A stretch of DNA of 64,000 nucleotides. Source: Prorocentrum cordatum (Eukaryota > Sar > Dinophyceae > Prorocentrales > Prorocentraceae). Location: positions 496,333 to 560,332 of the forward strand of contig CAUYUJ010018882.1 in the NCBI GenBank assembly GCA_963575745.1, given 5' to 3'. The position numbers and the translations under genes were made by a program. The notes under the pieces were generated by a model. That model saw only the letters and a list, made by a program, of their open reading frames with translations. It ran no database searches and was not told where the DNA came from. The first letter of the stretch is position 1. Each line of letters opens with the position of its first letter. This document shows positions 1 through 11,439 of this stretch, in pieces.

Positions 1-200
1 AGTAGTAGTAGTCATCGTCGGTGTAGTCGTATCAGTAGTGGTAGTTGCAGGAATTTGTTGCAGTGGTCGTCGTAGTACTGCTAGAAGTCGTAGTATTGGT
101 TAGTCTACTATTTGCAATAGAAATATAAGTCGAAATATTCGTAGCAGCATATGTCGCACGAGTCGTAAGAGTGGAGTGGCAATCGTAAGTGGTGGCGGCC
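1..200. repeat. imperfect GTA/GTC/GTG trinucleotide tract
   Basis: Imperfect triplet repeat built from GTA, GTC and GTG with scattered substitutions. The minus frame gives a Thr/Ser/Asn-rich translation that follows from the repeat and is not a gene. Confidence 0.8.
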
Positions 201-249
201 GCGTGATCTCTCATAATCTCTCGCAATCTCTGAATTTATCAGAGGCTCT

Positions 250-700
250 CAGATGCTGGCAAGAATCCCCCTGGAGCGGTTGGGATCTCACCCGTCCCAG
301 CTGCGCCTGGCGATTGTGACCTGGCCCGTTCCGTTGGGATCTCGCCCGACCCGTTGTGATCCGACACTTTCTCATCCAGGGGCGGGGTCGAGAGTTCCGG
401 GGCGCGCCGCCGCCGCCCCTGCTGGAGACTGGAGGGGCAGGCCGCGGCCGCGAAGCGCGATCGCCAGCGCCCCCGGCAGCTGGGGCAGGGCTGAGAGCGC
501 CATGCTCCGCCGGGGCGAAAACGAAAACGCACCCACCAGCGACGGAGTCGAGAGCTCCAGGACCACCGGTCGCCCCGCTCCGAGGGGCGCTGTCCACGCG
601 CAGCCCCGTCGCTCGCACTCATCCGCGGCTAGCGCCCCCTCGCCCCCCCTTTCCTCGCGGGCTCTTGGCTGGGAAAGTCCGCGCAGCGGCGGTGAGGGGT
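250..700. repeat. dispersed GC-rich repeat, copy 1
   Basis: The motif GGGGCGGGGTCGAGAG begins near 380 and a related motif recurs near 536, about 159 bp later. The same motifs, followed by a GCGAAGCGCGATCGCC block, appear at 3885-4330, and the 590-640 part resembles 4895-4935. This is an interspersed family with an internal ~150-bp tandem unit. No protein family is recognisable. Confidence 0.65.
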
Positions 701-2775
701 CGCTCGCCCCCGACGCCGTCGACCGCGACATTGCTGCAAAATCCCCACATGACCCGTCGCTCGGTTCATGCTCGCTCTGGGATGGGGGCCGGCCGACGCC
801 GAATATCCTCTCTCCGCCACAAAATGCGCCGAACCCGCGGGGCAGACCCGCGCGGGAAAGGTTGGCTCCGCGAACTCAGCTTGAAGCCCGCGCGACATGC
901 CCGGGCCATTGCGGGATGGGCCGTCTGCTGAAATAGCGTTGGACCCCGCCCCCCCTTGCTGGGGGGATTAATCGCGGGGCGTCGCGCGACTGTGGAGCGC
1001 GCCCGCTCTCGTTGACCAGCGCGCGGGTTACTCCATCGCGCTCAACGCGCCCCATGGCAAGAACTATGGCGGCTTCCCCGATGCCGGAACCATGGTGGCC
1101 CAGGACGAAACGGGGGAACTTTGGGTAACTTACTTGGTCGTCGCCCCAGTCAAGCAGCGGGTCCCAGACCTGCTGCGGGGCCGCGGCGCGCGCCCGCGAC
1201 CCGGCGCTCTGGCCGCCTGACTCACGGGGCGCTGCCGTGGCAGCGCTGCCCCAAGATTCCCCGGGCGCGTCCGCGAAGGTCGCGACCCCGTGGCCTCCGG
1301 GACAACTCCGCTAACCAGCGATGTGGAGGGCGCAATGCGAGGTAATGGTATCAGAAAACGCCGGCCCCCCGCAGCGAAGGCGGCGCGCCGGGGGGGGGGC
1401 GCGAAAACTCGCGCGAAGTGGCCGCGGCCGAAGAGGCGGCGCCGCCCCCCCAGAGCGCGTCCGCGACCGCGCCCAGAACAAGCAGCGCAAGTGCATCATC
1501 TGCGTCTTTGGGTAGATCTGCAACGAGGCCCAACAATCGCAGGACCTCCGCCGCCAAGCGACGCCCCTTCGCGACGCGCCGAATTGATCGTCGACGCAAC
1601 GGAATATGGGCGCTGGGAACTTTCCCATGACGACGAACCTCGCGAAAGATCCCGACGCGCGCCGCGCGGCGGTCGCGGCCGACGCGCCAAGCGTCATTCC
1701 GCGGCGGCGGGCGCGCCGCAAGCGCCAATTCCTAGCGAACACGAACAATAAGAACCCCTCGCGCTCGCGCGCGACGGGCGCTCGCCGGCGCGTTCTGGAC
1801 ACATCGCGCTTCCAGCGTCGAGGCTCCGCGCGACGACGGAGAAGGCGCGGCGTCGCCGTCGCCAAGTCATCGATGCCATCATGTCTGGCCCTGTCAAGAA
1901 TGACCACTGTTCTGATATGCCCTGCTTCCGACTCGCCATCCATGGGTCTAGTGCGCCGCCCTGTCGGGCGCGCTTCCCTCGCGGCAAAACGCCCCGCTAA
2001 GGTTTTGGACTGCGCGGCGTCAAAGGTCAAGAGTTGAGGGTGCGAACAGAACCCCTCCTGAGCGTCCTCCCGCGAAAGTTTCACGAGATCGTCGCTCCAC
2101 TCGCTGGGTCGCATCTGTTCCATGGTCCTCATGTTCCTTACTGGGAGATCCTGCCGCAACTGGCCTACCCCCGCGGGGCCAAGCGTCGGCGCGCCCCCCG
2201 GCTTCGCGCCCGGGTCGCTGCGGGGGTGTTGTCCGACCAAGGGAACACCTGGCAACTTACGCATCAAATGTGGATCCAGCTCTCCATAATCCAGTTCAGT
2301 ATACAACGAATGAAACAAGGAATCATTCAATCGCTTTGCAGTAGGGCTACTTCTGGACATCCAGCCGCGCATCGTAAAATTGATCTCGCGCGCAGCCCGC
2401 CGCTCGATGTTCAGCTCCCCTGAACGCAGCAAGGCGGTAAGTACTGATGTCGCTTGCATCGCGCTCGCTCCCTCAATCCAAATCCAAGCGAACTCTGTCG
2501 CGGAGGACTCCGTGCAAAGCGCCCCCCTCGTCTGGGCGTCGCGCTCGGGGTGCGACGGCAATGCTTTCCGAGACAGGGGGCGCCCTGGGGGCGCCAAGAC
2601 ACTGGGGAACAAACGGGCCCGCTGGGGCGGCAAGACAACGCACGTGCCCAGGCGAATCATCATCGCTTCCACCAGTGGTCTTCGATTCTCAAGAACTGCA
2701 TGAAGATGCTCACCGACAGCCCCGACACCCCTGCCGCTGAGCTTCTTGTTAGCCTTGATGAAGAAGAATAGATTG
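700..2775. other. GC-rich stretch, no recognised gene
   Basis: Long open frames occur on both strands, including one of 605 codons on the minus strand (1311-3128). None shows a domain I recognise, composition is Arg/Ala/Pro-rich, and overlapping frames are open together, as expected from high GC. I see no RNA gene or tandem repeat. Confidence 0.5.
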
Positions 2776-3300
2776 CTACCCCTCGCCCTGCCCCCGCTCG
2801 TAAATCGCGTTGCCGACCCATCTCTTGCCGCCCGTATCCTTGCGCCAATTCGAGTCCGCGTGCTGCTGCTGCTGCTGTGCCTGGCCGAGCTGCTGCTGGT
2901 GCTGCGCGAGGGATTTGGCAGCCGCCTCCGTCCGCTTCTGGATGGCGTCGGCGGACGCGTGCTGCTTAGCGATCGCCGACTCGAAAGATTCGGGCATGGG
3001 GGTGCCAGGCCCGATGACGAGGATGGCCCGTGCGACGACCTCAGGCCTGCCTGCGTGAATGCGGCATTCAAGCGGAAGCTGGTTATGCCATCTCGTCTTT
3101 GTAGCAGGTCACCCTTTTTGGATGCCAAATCTACTCATGAAAACGATGTACGCAGTTCCTTCTCAGAGGCCGCGCTTACTGCGTGCGCGACCCCCCGCAC
3201 CAGCTCCTATGCCCGCAGGTGGAACGGGAGTCCCTCGAGCTTCGTTTTCGCCAACTTGTCAGCAACATGCACCTTGTCAAACGTTAGTGCTAATTGATTG
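2776..3300 (-). pseudogene. gag-like Gln-rich coiled-coil remnant (tentative)
   Basis: At 2776-2997 the minus strand encodes a 73-residue alpha-helix-prone segment rich in Gln and Ala (IQKRTEAAAKSLAQHQQQL, then a short Gln run). Just upstream another frame reads LTFDKVHVADKLAKTKLEGL. Both resemble the coiled-coil N-terminal part of the retroelement remnant at 21743-22138 in character but not in exact sequence. No endonuclease or RT follows on this strand. It may be an isolated fragment of a retroelement first ORF; chance composition remains possible. Confidence 0.3.
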
Positions 3301-3885
3301 GCGGCCACCTCGGCAGAATATTCCGCCGAACCGTGTCCATGACATCATGCTGCAGTGTTTGGAGGAGTGAGGCTGGGTCAGCGGGGTGGAAGCAGACGCG
3401 CCAGGTGCCGCAAGGGTACCTCTCATCTGCTTTTCTCGGTTTGTCAAGCGATTTGTTCGACGCCCCAAGCCTAATACTGGCAGGGGGAAATCATTTTTAA
3501 CGTCACTCTGTGTCAAGCCAAATAATGGCTTGGCTCAGAAACCCCGCTGTCCTTGAAGTACCCTTCCGTGTGCGCCAACACTTCTCCAGTCGGCCCCTTG
3601 GCGTCCACGGTCTTGAAGAAACTGTTCAAGGCCACGTCCGCCATGGTTTACAAATGGGAAGCTGAGGCAAAAAACCGTGCTCCCTGTTTGAACCACCTGA
3701 GCCCAGATGGATACGGATCAGCAAAGGCGCTGGCCACAGGACCCACGCGCTTGGGCCAGGCATCCTGTCACAGCGATCCTCTGAAACAAGCGCAGGCCAC
3801 GGTTCCTCGCCCTCAGAGTCGGGCCACCTGACTTCTGGGACCGGGCCTCGAGCTCCGGGCGCCGCCAGGACGGAGCCGACTGTTC
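3300..3885. other. no recognised feature
   Basis: Mixed-composition sequence with short open frames only. I see no repeat shared with the rest of the window and no recognisable domain. Confidence 0.4.
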
Positions 3886-4330
3886 TTCCAGGGGCGGGGT
3901 CGAGAGCTCTGGGACAAACGGCCGATCCTTCGGCGAGACACGGAATGACCAGGCCGCGACAGCGAGGCGCTGCCCTCCCGCGCCCCCGGCAACAGGGACA
4001 GGACCGAGGGCCCCGGGCGCCGCCAGGATGGAGCTGAGAGCACCTCCAGGGACGGGGTCGAGAGCTTCAGAACAAACGGCCGCCGCCCCAGCCAGAGACA
4101 GAAGGGCCAGGCCGCGACCGCGAAGCGCGATCGCCCGCGCCCCCAGCAACGGGGACAGGGTCGAGAGCACCAGGCTCCAACACCCCATCCAGTGACGGGA
4201 GCGAGAGCTCAAGAACCAACGGCCGCGATCGCGAGGCACAGCTCCCCACGCCCCAGCAGGCCGCCCAAGCAAGCCCAGGCCGCGATCGCGAAGCACGGTT
4301 TCGACGCCCCCTGCGGGGGGGACGACGCCC
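3885..4330. repeat. dispersed GC-rich repeat, copy 2, tandem ~150 bp
   Basis: Units start near 3887 (GGGGCGGGGTCGAGAGCTC), 4044 (GGACGGGGTCGAGAGC) and 4189 (GACGGGAGCGAGAGC), spaced about 157 and 145 bp. Each carries a CGCGACCGCGAAGCGCGATC-type block. It is homologous to the copy at 250-700. Confidence 0.7.
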
Positions 4331-4498
4331 AGGAACGCGACCCAGGAGGGGCCACCGCTGGTCCACGCTGTTGCGGCCTCCTCCGCCCACTGCCGAACAG
4401 AGTCGCTCCCCTCCTGCCGGGGTCAAATCTGTAAGACAAAGGGCGCGTCCGTTGCGCCGTTTGCGACGGGAAGACCCACGAGCAGGTGGTCCAATTCG

Positions 4499-4582
4499 GC
4501 CAGAAGGAGGACGGGGAGGAGGAGGAGGCGGAGGAGGAGGAGGAGAAGGAGGAGAAGGAGGAGGAGGAGGAGGAAGCGTCAC
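4499..4582 (+). repeat. (GGA)n purine tract
   Basis: Imperfect GGA/GAA triplet run; the plus frame reads poly-Glu. Confidence 0.9.
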
Positions 4583-4736
4583 GGCACAACCGTGCCTGGG
4601 CGCTCACGAGGGGGAGGCGTTGCCTGCCCTCCGCGCACAGGGGGGGGGCGGGGGGCAGGAGGGGGAACTTCCACCCTGGAGGCCCAGAAGGGGGGTCGGG
4701 TGCGAGCCCCTGCAATGACGCCCTCCGCCTCTCGGC

Positions 4737-5045
4737 GCCCCCCCTGGTCGCCGCTGCGACGCAGACGGCGCGCGCGCGTGCTCCTTCGGGCAAGCGCCCA
4801 ACAAGTAGGGCTACTGCCCAAGTTCACCTGCTCTCGCTCTAGCGAGTGCCCCAGCCTTTGAAGAGGAAGGCTCCGTTGATGTGCCCCGAACGGTGTTGCG
4901 CTGTCCACGCGAGGCCCCCTCGATCTTATCCGCAGCTAGAGTCCCTCTCTCTTTCTCCCGTTCCGCGCCCCCCCCAGTCGCCGCTACGACGCGGAGAGCG
5001 CGCGCATGCTCATGTGGGCAAGCACCCAAGAAGTGCGGCTTCCGC
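4737..5045. repeat. direct duplication, unit ~75 bp
   Basis: 4737-4814 and 4968-5042 share a GTCGCCGCTRCGACGC core followed by a GCGCGCGC block and GGGCAAGC. The two copies are about 230 bp apart. Confidence 0.6.
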
Positions 5046-5163
5046 CAAACATAGCCCAAGACGCGCTGATGCGCTGACGCGCTGATACCCTTCTCCCCTC
5101 CCGACCTCTGCCGACCCTCTCGAAACGCCCCCTCTGCGTGGGGGGCAGAGGAATAAACAGCGG

Positions 5164-5320
5164 CACGAGCACAAACGTTCGGGGTTCCGCGCGGATTCTG
5201 GAACTCGCCAGGAGGTGGCGCCTGAGGCGCAGCAGGGTCACCAACCGCAGATCCGAGAAATTCGCGAGAAACTCCGAAAGTTTGTGTGTTATGCCGTTGT
5301 TTCGTCTTTGATATCTGCGC
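5164..5320. repeat. GC-rich foldback element, copy 1
   Basis: The left arm near 5168 (CACAAACGTTCGGGGTT) is the imperfect inverse of the right arm near 5295 (AACTCCGAAAGTTTGTG), with a GGCGCCTGAGGCGC palindrome between. The centre and the downstream TTATGCCGTT block are shared with 31385-31600 and 36883-37060. Confidence 0.6.
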
Positions 5321-5880
5321 CATCGCGCCCTCGAGGGGGCAATCGCTCTGGCACCGGCCGCGACGTGCGCATCGCCATGATCCTCGCGTCCCCGTGGGCG
5401 ATCCCGAGGGATCGCGCCCACACTCCTTGAGCTATTTTCTGGGTCCAGGGTCCCCTGCAGGCATCTGCCGCCCCCCCCAAACGCCCCCCAAGCGAAGGGG
5501 GGGGGGTGCTCCAGCGCCCAGCGGGCGGCACACTCCACGAGGTTGGCGACGACCACCTCCAGGGGCGGCGGGTCCTGCAGGGGGGACGGGACCGGGGGCA
5601 AGGGGGACCTGGAGCAAACGGAAAACGTGCGACAGCTCCCCAACTTCGACCCCTCGATGCTCCTCCCCCCTCCTCTTACCTTCAGCCTTCTCTTCCCTCG
5701 AGGCTCCTCGATTCCTTCTTCCCTGCTGTCGAGCCTCGAAGGGGGCGAGGGCGCGAGCGGGGAAGGAACCGGAGGAGGAATCCCAGCCGAGCGCAGGCGG
5801 GAATGGCGGCGCACGCGGGAGTGCGAGCCCAGCGCGCCTCGCCGCCCTGGCAGCCCTGGTCTCCCTCTGCGCCACAAGTG
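5320..5880. other. GC-rich, no recognised gene
   Basis: C- and G-homopolymer-rich sequence. Frames are open on both strands with Pro/Arg/Gly composition and no domain. Confidence 0.5.
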
Positions 5881-5882
5881 AA

Positions 5883-6420
5883 CCTATATACATATATATG
5901 TATAGAGAGAGAGAGAGAGAGAGAGAGAAAAAATAAAGAGAGATATGTCTGTGCATCTACATGCATCCATCCATGCACAAACACATGCACACACATACGC
6001 ATGCACACATGCATGTGCACATACATGTATACATGCATACATCCACACACATACATGCACATACATGCATGCATGCATACATACACACTTACATGCAATC
6101 GTACATACATACATGCATGCATGGACGCATGCATACATACATACGTACACACAACCCCACATACACGTGTGCAGTTATACAGACATGCATACATACATAC
6201 ACGTATGTATGCATGCATGCATACATATACATACATAACTGCATACACAAACAACAATCACACATACATTTACATGCATATTATGCATGCATGCATGTAC
6301 ACATGCATGCATACACACATATACATATTCATGCATCCATCCATCCATGCATCCGTACATCCATGCAACAGCCTACATGCACATACAGGCATAGATGCAC
6401 GCACGTATGCATACTTACTG
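5883..6420. repeat. (GA)n then long CATA/CATGCA microsatellite
   Basis: A short TATA/GA run (5883-5935) leads into about 480 bp of interspersed CATA, CATG and CACA tetramers. Frames through it read His/Thr/Tyr-rich or Cys/Met/Val-rich and are repeat artefacts. Confidence 0.95.
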
Positions 6421-6429
6421 GCACAGACG

Positions 6430-7950
6430 CCCACCGACGAACTTCACATGTACCTTCAGGGAAACGGCGATGTATCGAGTCGCTGGCTCTCAATTGTGAT
6501 TCATGCACCGCCACCCTCCCGTGAGGCCCAGGAGCAATCCAGTGGAGGGTGTCGTTGTCTGTTTTCTTGTGGCGGGCCCTCTGTGGTCGTGTCCTTCCGT
6601 AGCCTCTGCCCCGAGCAGCCTGCGGGGCCCCTCCCCGTGACACCCTGCGCACCGGGTGGGCCACCGCTGGCCCCCCCCCCCGCGCCCCCCGCGCCCTCGC
6701 CGCGCCCTCGGCGTCCTCGTCGCGTCCTCGTCGCCGTCGCCCAACCTCCCCTGAAGCTGGAACAACCAAGGGGGGGGGGGGAGGGGGGTCGAAGCCACGG
6801 GCCGAGAGCAGGCCTCGAGGGGGGAGGGCCCGAGGAGGGAGCGAGCCGAGGAGGGCCCGACGCGCCCGCCGTGCCCGCCCGCCGCGCGCCCGCGGACCGA
6901 CCCTCCCCCGCGTGCGCGCGCCCTCGCGCGGGGCCGCCCGCAGGGGGCCGCGGGCGAGGCGGGGCGCGGCAGGCCAGCCCCGCAGCAGGGGGGCCGCGCG
7001 CCGGGCGCCGCGGGGGAGGTGTTGAGCATCGCTGGTCCGACCCAGGGGGTGTGGTGGGATGGGGGGAGGGGGGGCTTTGGGCACCACGATTCGCATGGCG
7101 GCGACTCTCGATTCTCGGAGGCTCTTCGTCGTATTCGACGTGTTGAGACCGTTTTCGGGCCGCGCATCCCGGGCGGGAGCCAGCCTGCTCGCTCTCTGCT
7201 CCGCGCAAGCGGACGACCCGCGCGACTCCGCCCAGGGTGTGTGGTGGGAAGGGAAGCGATGGGCAATACGCGCCCCTTTGTGCCACTGGGTATCGCGCAA
7301 CCGATCCCCATCCCCGGCGGCGTGGCCTGGGCCCCGCTGGCCCATTTGCCCCCCCCGATGGGGATCTAGGCCGTGCCATCCAGGCTTCGAGGGGTGCATC
7401 CTCGACTGGGGTGGTGATTTGGTGGGGGTCTCCCGGAGGGGATGAGGATGGGGATGGGGGTCGGTTGAACGATACTGCGAGGTGGGGGGAACGGGCAGGC
7501 TCGGGAGGCTCGGGCTGAGTCGGCGGCGAGCGACAGGGGGGAGCGACAAGGAGAAGGCCTTCTCGGAAAAAGCAGCCGCGCTCCACTGCTCGAAGAAGAA
7601 CTACTCGCAGATGGTCTGGATCCGCCGAGGGGGATTTGCGACACATGGCATCGAACAGGAGGCATGTTTGTTCGGGCGTCTGCGAGTAGGCCCTTTGCGA
7701 GTAGTGGAACGCGCTAGGTGAGAGAAGACGGCGGGGCTTCTCAGGAACCCTCGCGCCTTCTGGGTGGCGTCTGCTGTGCTTTCGGGAAGGCGGGGAAAAT
7801 TTCTCTCAGAAGACCAGTCGACTTCCGAGCCTTCAGAGAAGGCCCACCCCTTTTCACTTCCCCCTGGGCTCGCCGCTGAGAATGGGTGGGGGGCTGCGTG
7901 ATACTCGATTCCCGACCCCAAGAAGCATGACCTGTGCTGCATCGTCGAGG
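6430..7950. other. GC-rich stretch, no recognised gene
   Basis: Open frames exceed 380 codons on the minus strand and overlap in all frames, with Pro/Arg/Gly composition. No domain, RNA gene or shared repeat is seen. Confidence 0.5.
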
Positions 7951-7959
7951 GACCTTGCA

Positions 7960-8075
7960 TGCCCCGTCGCGCCTCTATACGCGTCGAAGCCTTGTCGGAT
8001 TCGTCGGATCCGCTTCGCATCCACACCAAATCTGCGTCGAGTCCGCAGCGAGACTGCGTCGGATACAAGGAAAGA
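7960..8075. repeat. TCGNATCCG-type minisatellite
   Basis: Short degenerate units around GCGTCGA, GTCGGAT and CCGC recur about every 9-15 bp. A related array lies at 10855-10985. Confidence 0.55.
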
Positions 8076-8439
8076 TGCAAATTTGCACTGCGTAACATAA
8101 CTGCGCATGTTGGACATCAGTCGACAACTCGCTGTCGCTATGCTGCTATGGGCCGATCCACGTCGCAGAACGCGGGGGCTTGGACGGGGCACGCCACTCT
8201 TTGACCAGAAACTTGCCTCGATTTCTGGCCGCCGCGATCGCCAAGGCGACCTTTGAAACCGACCCGGAGCTTTGAGTCGTGGTCGGGCATCATGCAGGGA
8301 GGTGGGGGGCGGGGCGGGGGTGGACATGGGGTGGATCGTGAGGGGCGGCGGGGAGGGGGAGGTTCGCTCGCTCAATGCTGGTATGGGCATGATCCGTACT
8401 CATCGACAACATGCCACCCTCATTCAGCTAAATCTAAAT

Positions 8440-8527
8440 TGCAGAAAGGAGGGGAAGGGGGGGGGAAGGAGGGGGGGAAGAGGAGGGGGAGGGGTAGGAC
8501 GGAGGGGGGAGGGGGATGGGGGAGGGC
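8440..8527 (+). repeat. G/GGA-rich tract
   Basis: Purine-rich run immediately before the dispersed repeat at 8528. Confidence 0.85.
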
Positions 8528-8640
8528 AAGCTAGGTGCGCTCGCGTCATATCTGACGTCCTACCCCTCCCTCCCATCCCTTACCATGGCGCTGATTTTCT
8601 CTATCCGCGGACGCGTGTCGTAGCGGACCTGTGGCTCCGC
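8528..8640 (+). repeat. dispersed repeat E, copy 1
   Basis: Begins AAGCTAGGTGCGCTCGCGTC and runs to the TATCCGCGGACGCGTGTCGT region. Shared with 9638-9725 (plus) and 55725-55832 (minus), each next to purine-rich DNA. Non-coding. Confidence 0.75.
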
Positions 8641-8664
8641 GCGCGCGTGCGTAGTGGGTGGTGG

Positions 8665-8826
8665 TGCACGTGCGTGCGTGCGTGCGTGCGTGCGTGCGTG
8701 GTGTGTGGTGTGGTGTGGTGTGGTGTGGTGTGGTGTGGTGTGGTACTGGTGCTCGTGCTGGTGGTGGTGCTGGTGCTGGTGGTGGTTGTGATGGTGGTGG
8801 TGGTGGTGGTGGTGGTGGTGGTGGTG
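8665..8826 (+). repeat. three abutting microsatellites: TGCG, GGTGT, GGT
   Basis: A (TGCG)n run, then a (GGTGT)n run to about 8742, then GCT/GGT ending in (GGT)n to 8826. Units change abruptly but stay G/T-rich on the plus strand. Confidence 0.95.
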
Positions 8827-8973
8827 CGGCGCGGTGGTGGCGGGCGGATGGGCGCGCGAGAAAAGGCCCGCGCTGGGGCGAGAACGCCATCCTGAACGAC
8901 GGAGGCCAAACACCGATCCGAAAATGAGGCCCACGCTGCAGCGGGAGCACGATTCGGAACGATTCGGGAGCAG

Positions 8974-9172
8974 AAATGAAGCCAGCGCCTCAGCGAGAGC
9001 ATCGTTTTGAAAAAAAACGCAAGCGAAAACCCGTTTCCCGGGAATCCTGTGTGTAAAAAAACAATACGCGGGGGGCGTTCGGCCCGAAAATGACGCCGGC
9101 GCCACAGCGAGAGTCGTTTCCCGGGATTTCCCGGGAATCCTGTGTGTAAAAAAACAATACGCGGAGGGTGCG
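8974..9172 (+). repeat. dispersed repeat F, two tandem units
   Basis: Two units (about 8974-9078 and 9085-9171) each end with CCCGGGAATCCTGTGTGTAA, an A run and ACAATACGCGG. An inverted copy lies at 51364-51515. No coding capacity is recognised. Confidence 0.75.
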
Positions 9173-9225
9173 CGGCCATCACCCGGACGCCATCAGGGGA
9201 AGAGGGAGAGTATTTTCATATTGAG

Positions 9226-9480
9226 TAATTGGGGGAGGGAGGGGGAGGGGGGGGGAAGGGGAGGGGGGGGCGAGGCGACGAGAGGAGGTACAAGTGGCGC
9301 GACACCGGTGCGGAGGAGGAGGAGGAGGAGACAGAGAAAAAGGAGGAGGAGGAGGAATACGACGACAGGGAGTGGGGGGCCAAGGGACGAGGAGGGGCTC
9401 GATGACGAAGGGGCGAGGTTACGAGGCGAGCAAGGGGAGGGATGCGGGGATGGGGAAGAGAGCGGGGGAGGCAATGCTCC
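9226..9480 (+). repeat. GGA/GGG purine-rich tract
   Basis: Imperfect purine-rich simple sequence with short GGA runs. Confidence 0.85.
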
Positions 9481-9637
9481 CATACACGTTCGCATGCGCA
9501 TTGCCAGCTGCTAGTTTGGCTTAGTTTGGCTCACAGTTCGCCAAATACCGACCAACAAACACTGCATCGACGTGCTTTGCTCGTCCGACTTGATTGACTT
9601 ACCTTGATTGGGGAGGACGGGAGAGAGTGGGGACGAC

Positions 9638-9725
9638 CAAGCTAGCTGCGCTCGCGTCACCATCCCTTCCAATTGCGCTGATATTTCCCTATCCGCGGAA
9701 ACGTGTCATAACGGACCTGGAACTC
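9638..9725 (+). repeat. dispersed repeat E, copy 2 (internally deleted)
   Basis: Starts AAGCTAGCTGCGCTCGCGTC, lacks the middle part present at 8528-8640, then continues with CTATCCGCGGAAACGTGTCA. Confidence 0.7.
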
Positions 9726-9729
9726 AAAA

Positions 9730-10330
9730 TAAGACCCCATCGTGTTACGCGCAATCGGAAAAGGGGAGCTGCGTGCATAGGAAGGTGTACTCTAGCACCG
9801 CTTGTCGTAATTACCAAGTTTCGGGTATCTTACTTCTCCCTTGCGCCTTTCCAGGCTAGTCGCAGTGTCGTCTCCGCCGTTTCGACGTACCTCCTTCCCC
9901 CCACCCTCCCAGGGGAGGCCGGGGGACCCAGTTGCCCCGCCCCACGGGGGGGCTCTCTCTGCCCTTCGTGGCCCTTTTTTTTCTCCGTTGCAGACTCACT
10001 GGTGTGATGAACCCCAGGGGCGAAGACCCCTGGAGGGGACAGCAGCGTCCAGAGACGGACTCCGGTGCCGAGAGCGACAGGAGGTGACAGATGTAGCAGG
10101 GGATATGTCGATCCCTATCCCAGGCTTCGTGGTGTTTTCGAATGGACCAGAGATTAGGGGCCCAACCCTGGGATATACGATGGGGGGGCGTCCATCCTCG
10201 ATAAGGGGTGCGTCCGAATAGCCCCCTTGGGGTGTATGCCAGGGTTTCCCTCCTTTTCTGAGCGGCTCCATTTTTCGCGGAAAGGCGGGGGTTGGGGAAG
10301 AAAACTCGCCTGCGAAGATGAACAGATGGA
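9730..10330. other. no recognised gene
   Basis: Mixed sequence with C-rich runs. Short open frames without a domain; no repeat shared elsewhere except a CCCAACCCTGGGAT string near 10169 that recurs near 11165. Confidence 0.4.
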
Positions 10331-10333
10331 TAA

Positions 10334-10562
10334 GCATTTGGACGCTCGAAATGGGTACGGAAAACATGAGTACAATGCCCAACAACAAATGTTATCCAAA
10401 CGCGACAGCGGCCGCTGATGGGCAGGCGGCCTTTGTCTCAAATGGACAACGTCCGCGGCGCGGACAGCGAGTCCTGCTCAGAATGAACCAGAACTGCTGC
10501 TGGGCATCGTGCCAATTTTTTCCATACCCACTTCGATCGTGCCGACCCAGAGGCCTCCTCAA
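10334..10562. repeat. foldback element, ~65-bp imperfect inverted arms
   Basis: The left arm (about 10334-10395, CTCGAAATGGGTACGGAAAA then CAATGCCCAACAACA) matches the reverse complement of about 10496-10562 (ATCGAAGTGGGTATGGAAAA then GATGCCCAGCAGCA). The arms enclose about 100 bp. No target duplication was identified. Confidence 0.6.
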
Positions 10563-10589
10563 TGGGGTCTGAATAGATACGGTCGGGTG

Positions 10590-10705
10590 TTCTTGCCGCA
10601 TTGCCGATACATCGGCGATGCATCGCCGACGCGTCCGCGATGCATCGGCCATGCCCTGGCGACGCCGGCGATACATCCGCGACTTCGGCGTGGAGCGAGC
10701 CCGGC
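10590..10705. repeat. CGATGCATCGGC-type minisatellite
   Basis: Repeated GATRCATC and GCGAC units about 12-18 bp apart. Confidence 0.55.
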
Positions 10706-10854
10706 CAGGTCCTTCAGCGCCCCGAACCGCCGGAGCAGGCCGGGGGGCCAGCCGTCGAGCACGCCGGGGTCCAGCGGCGACAGCTGCGTCCACGTCACCT
10801 CGCGGCGGCGTGGCACGGAGACGTGGGAGCATGTTGCATTCCTGTCGCGGCCCT

Positions 10855-10985
10855 ATCCGCGTCGAGTCCGTGTGGAATCCATGTCGACCTCGCCAAATCC
10901 GTGTCGCCTCCGCGCCGGATCCGCGCCGAATCCGCGCCAGATCCGCGTCGAGCCCGCATCGAGCCCGCGTCGGGCACGAGAAAAA
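10855..10985. repeat. CCGCGTCGAATC-type minisatellite
   Basis: About ten degenerate 9-12-bp units of the form (A/T)CCGCGYC(G/A). Confidence 0.65.
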
Positions 10986-11439
10986 ACGCCCATTTTTTGG
11001 GGGGACAGGCTAGGCCCCCCCGAAGATGCAACGTAACAGGAAGGAGAGAGGAAGAAAGGGTGAACGACTAATCCGCCGCCGCGCTTGCAATGGTTGGTCT
11101 GCGTGCGTGTTGGGTCGGGGCCTAACAGTGGAGACCCGACCACGAGAAACCTCCCACAATAAACCCAACCCTGGGATCCCAGGGCGTCCATCGACTTTTG
11201 GTGCGGGAGCGTCACGCTTTCCATAGCAAATCCATCGAAGCCAAAAAACCCAGGGCACCCTGGAGGCAAGCAGGGTGTTTCTTGGCATTGTCCACTGTAC
11301 GCGCTTCTTGGCAGGTGTGTAGATGAGGCAAGATGTCGGTGCGAAGCACGGTCTTACACCCCAAACGAAAAAAGGGCAGACGAGCTCGATGGAACTCCGC
11401 CCTGTCCGACACTGCCGGCACAGGTGGCCAGAGGCTGAG

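Noticed and set aside
1311-3128. 605-codon minus-strand open frame
   Set aside because: Other frames are also open, composition is Arg/Ala/Ser/Pro-rich, and no domain is recognisable. High GC explains the missing stops.
3525-3545. second spliced-leader relic (GGCTTGGCTCAG)
   Set aside because: The match to the leader is short and interrupted; the CCGTAGCC start is absent.
5506-7146. 546-codon plus-strand open frame
   Set aside because: It runs straight through a GA/CATA microsatellite and GC-rich flanks. The His/Thr/Tyr-rich middle is microsatellite translation.
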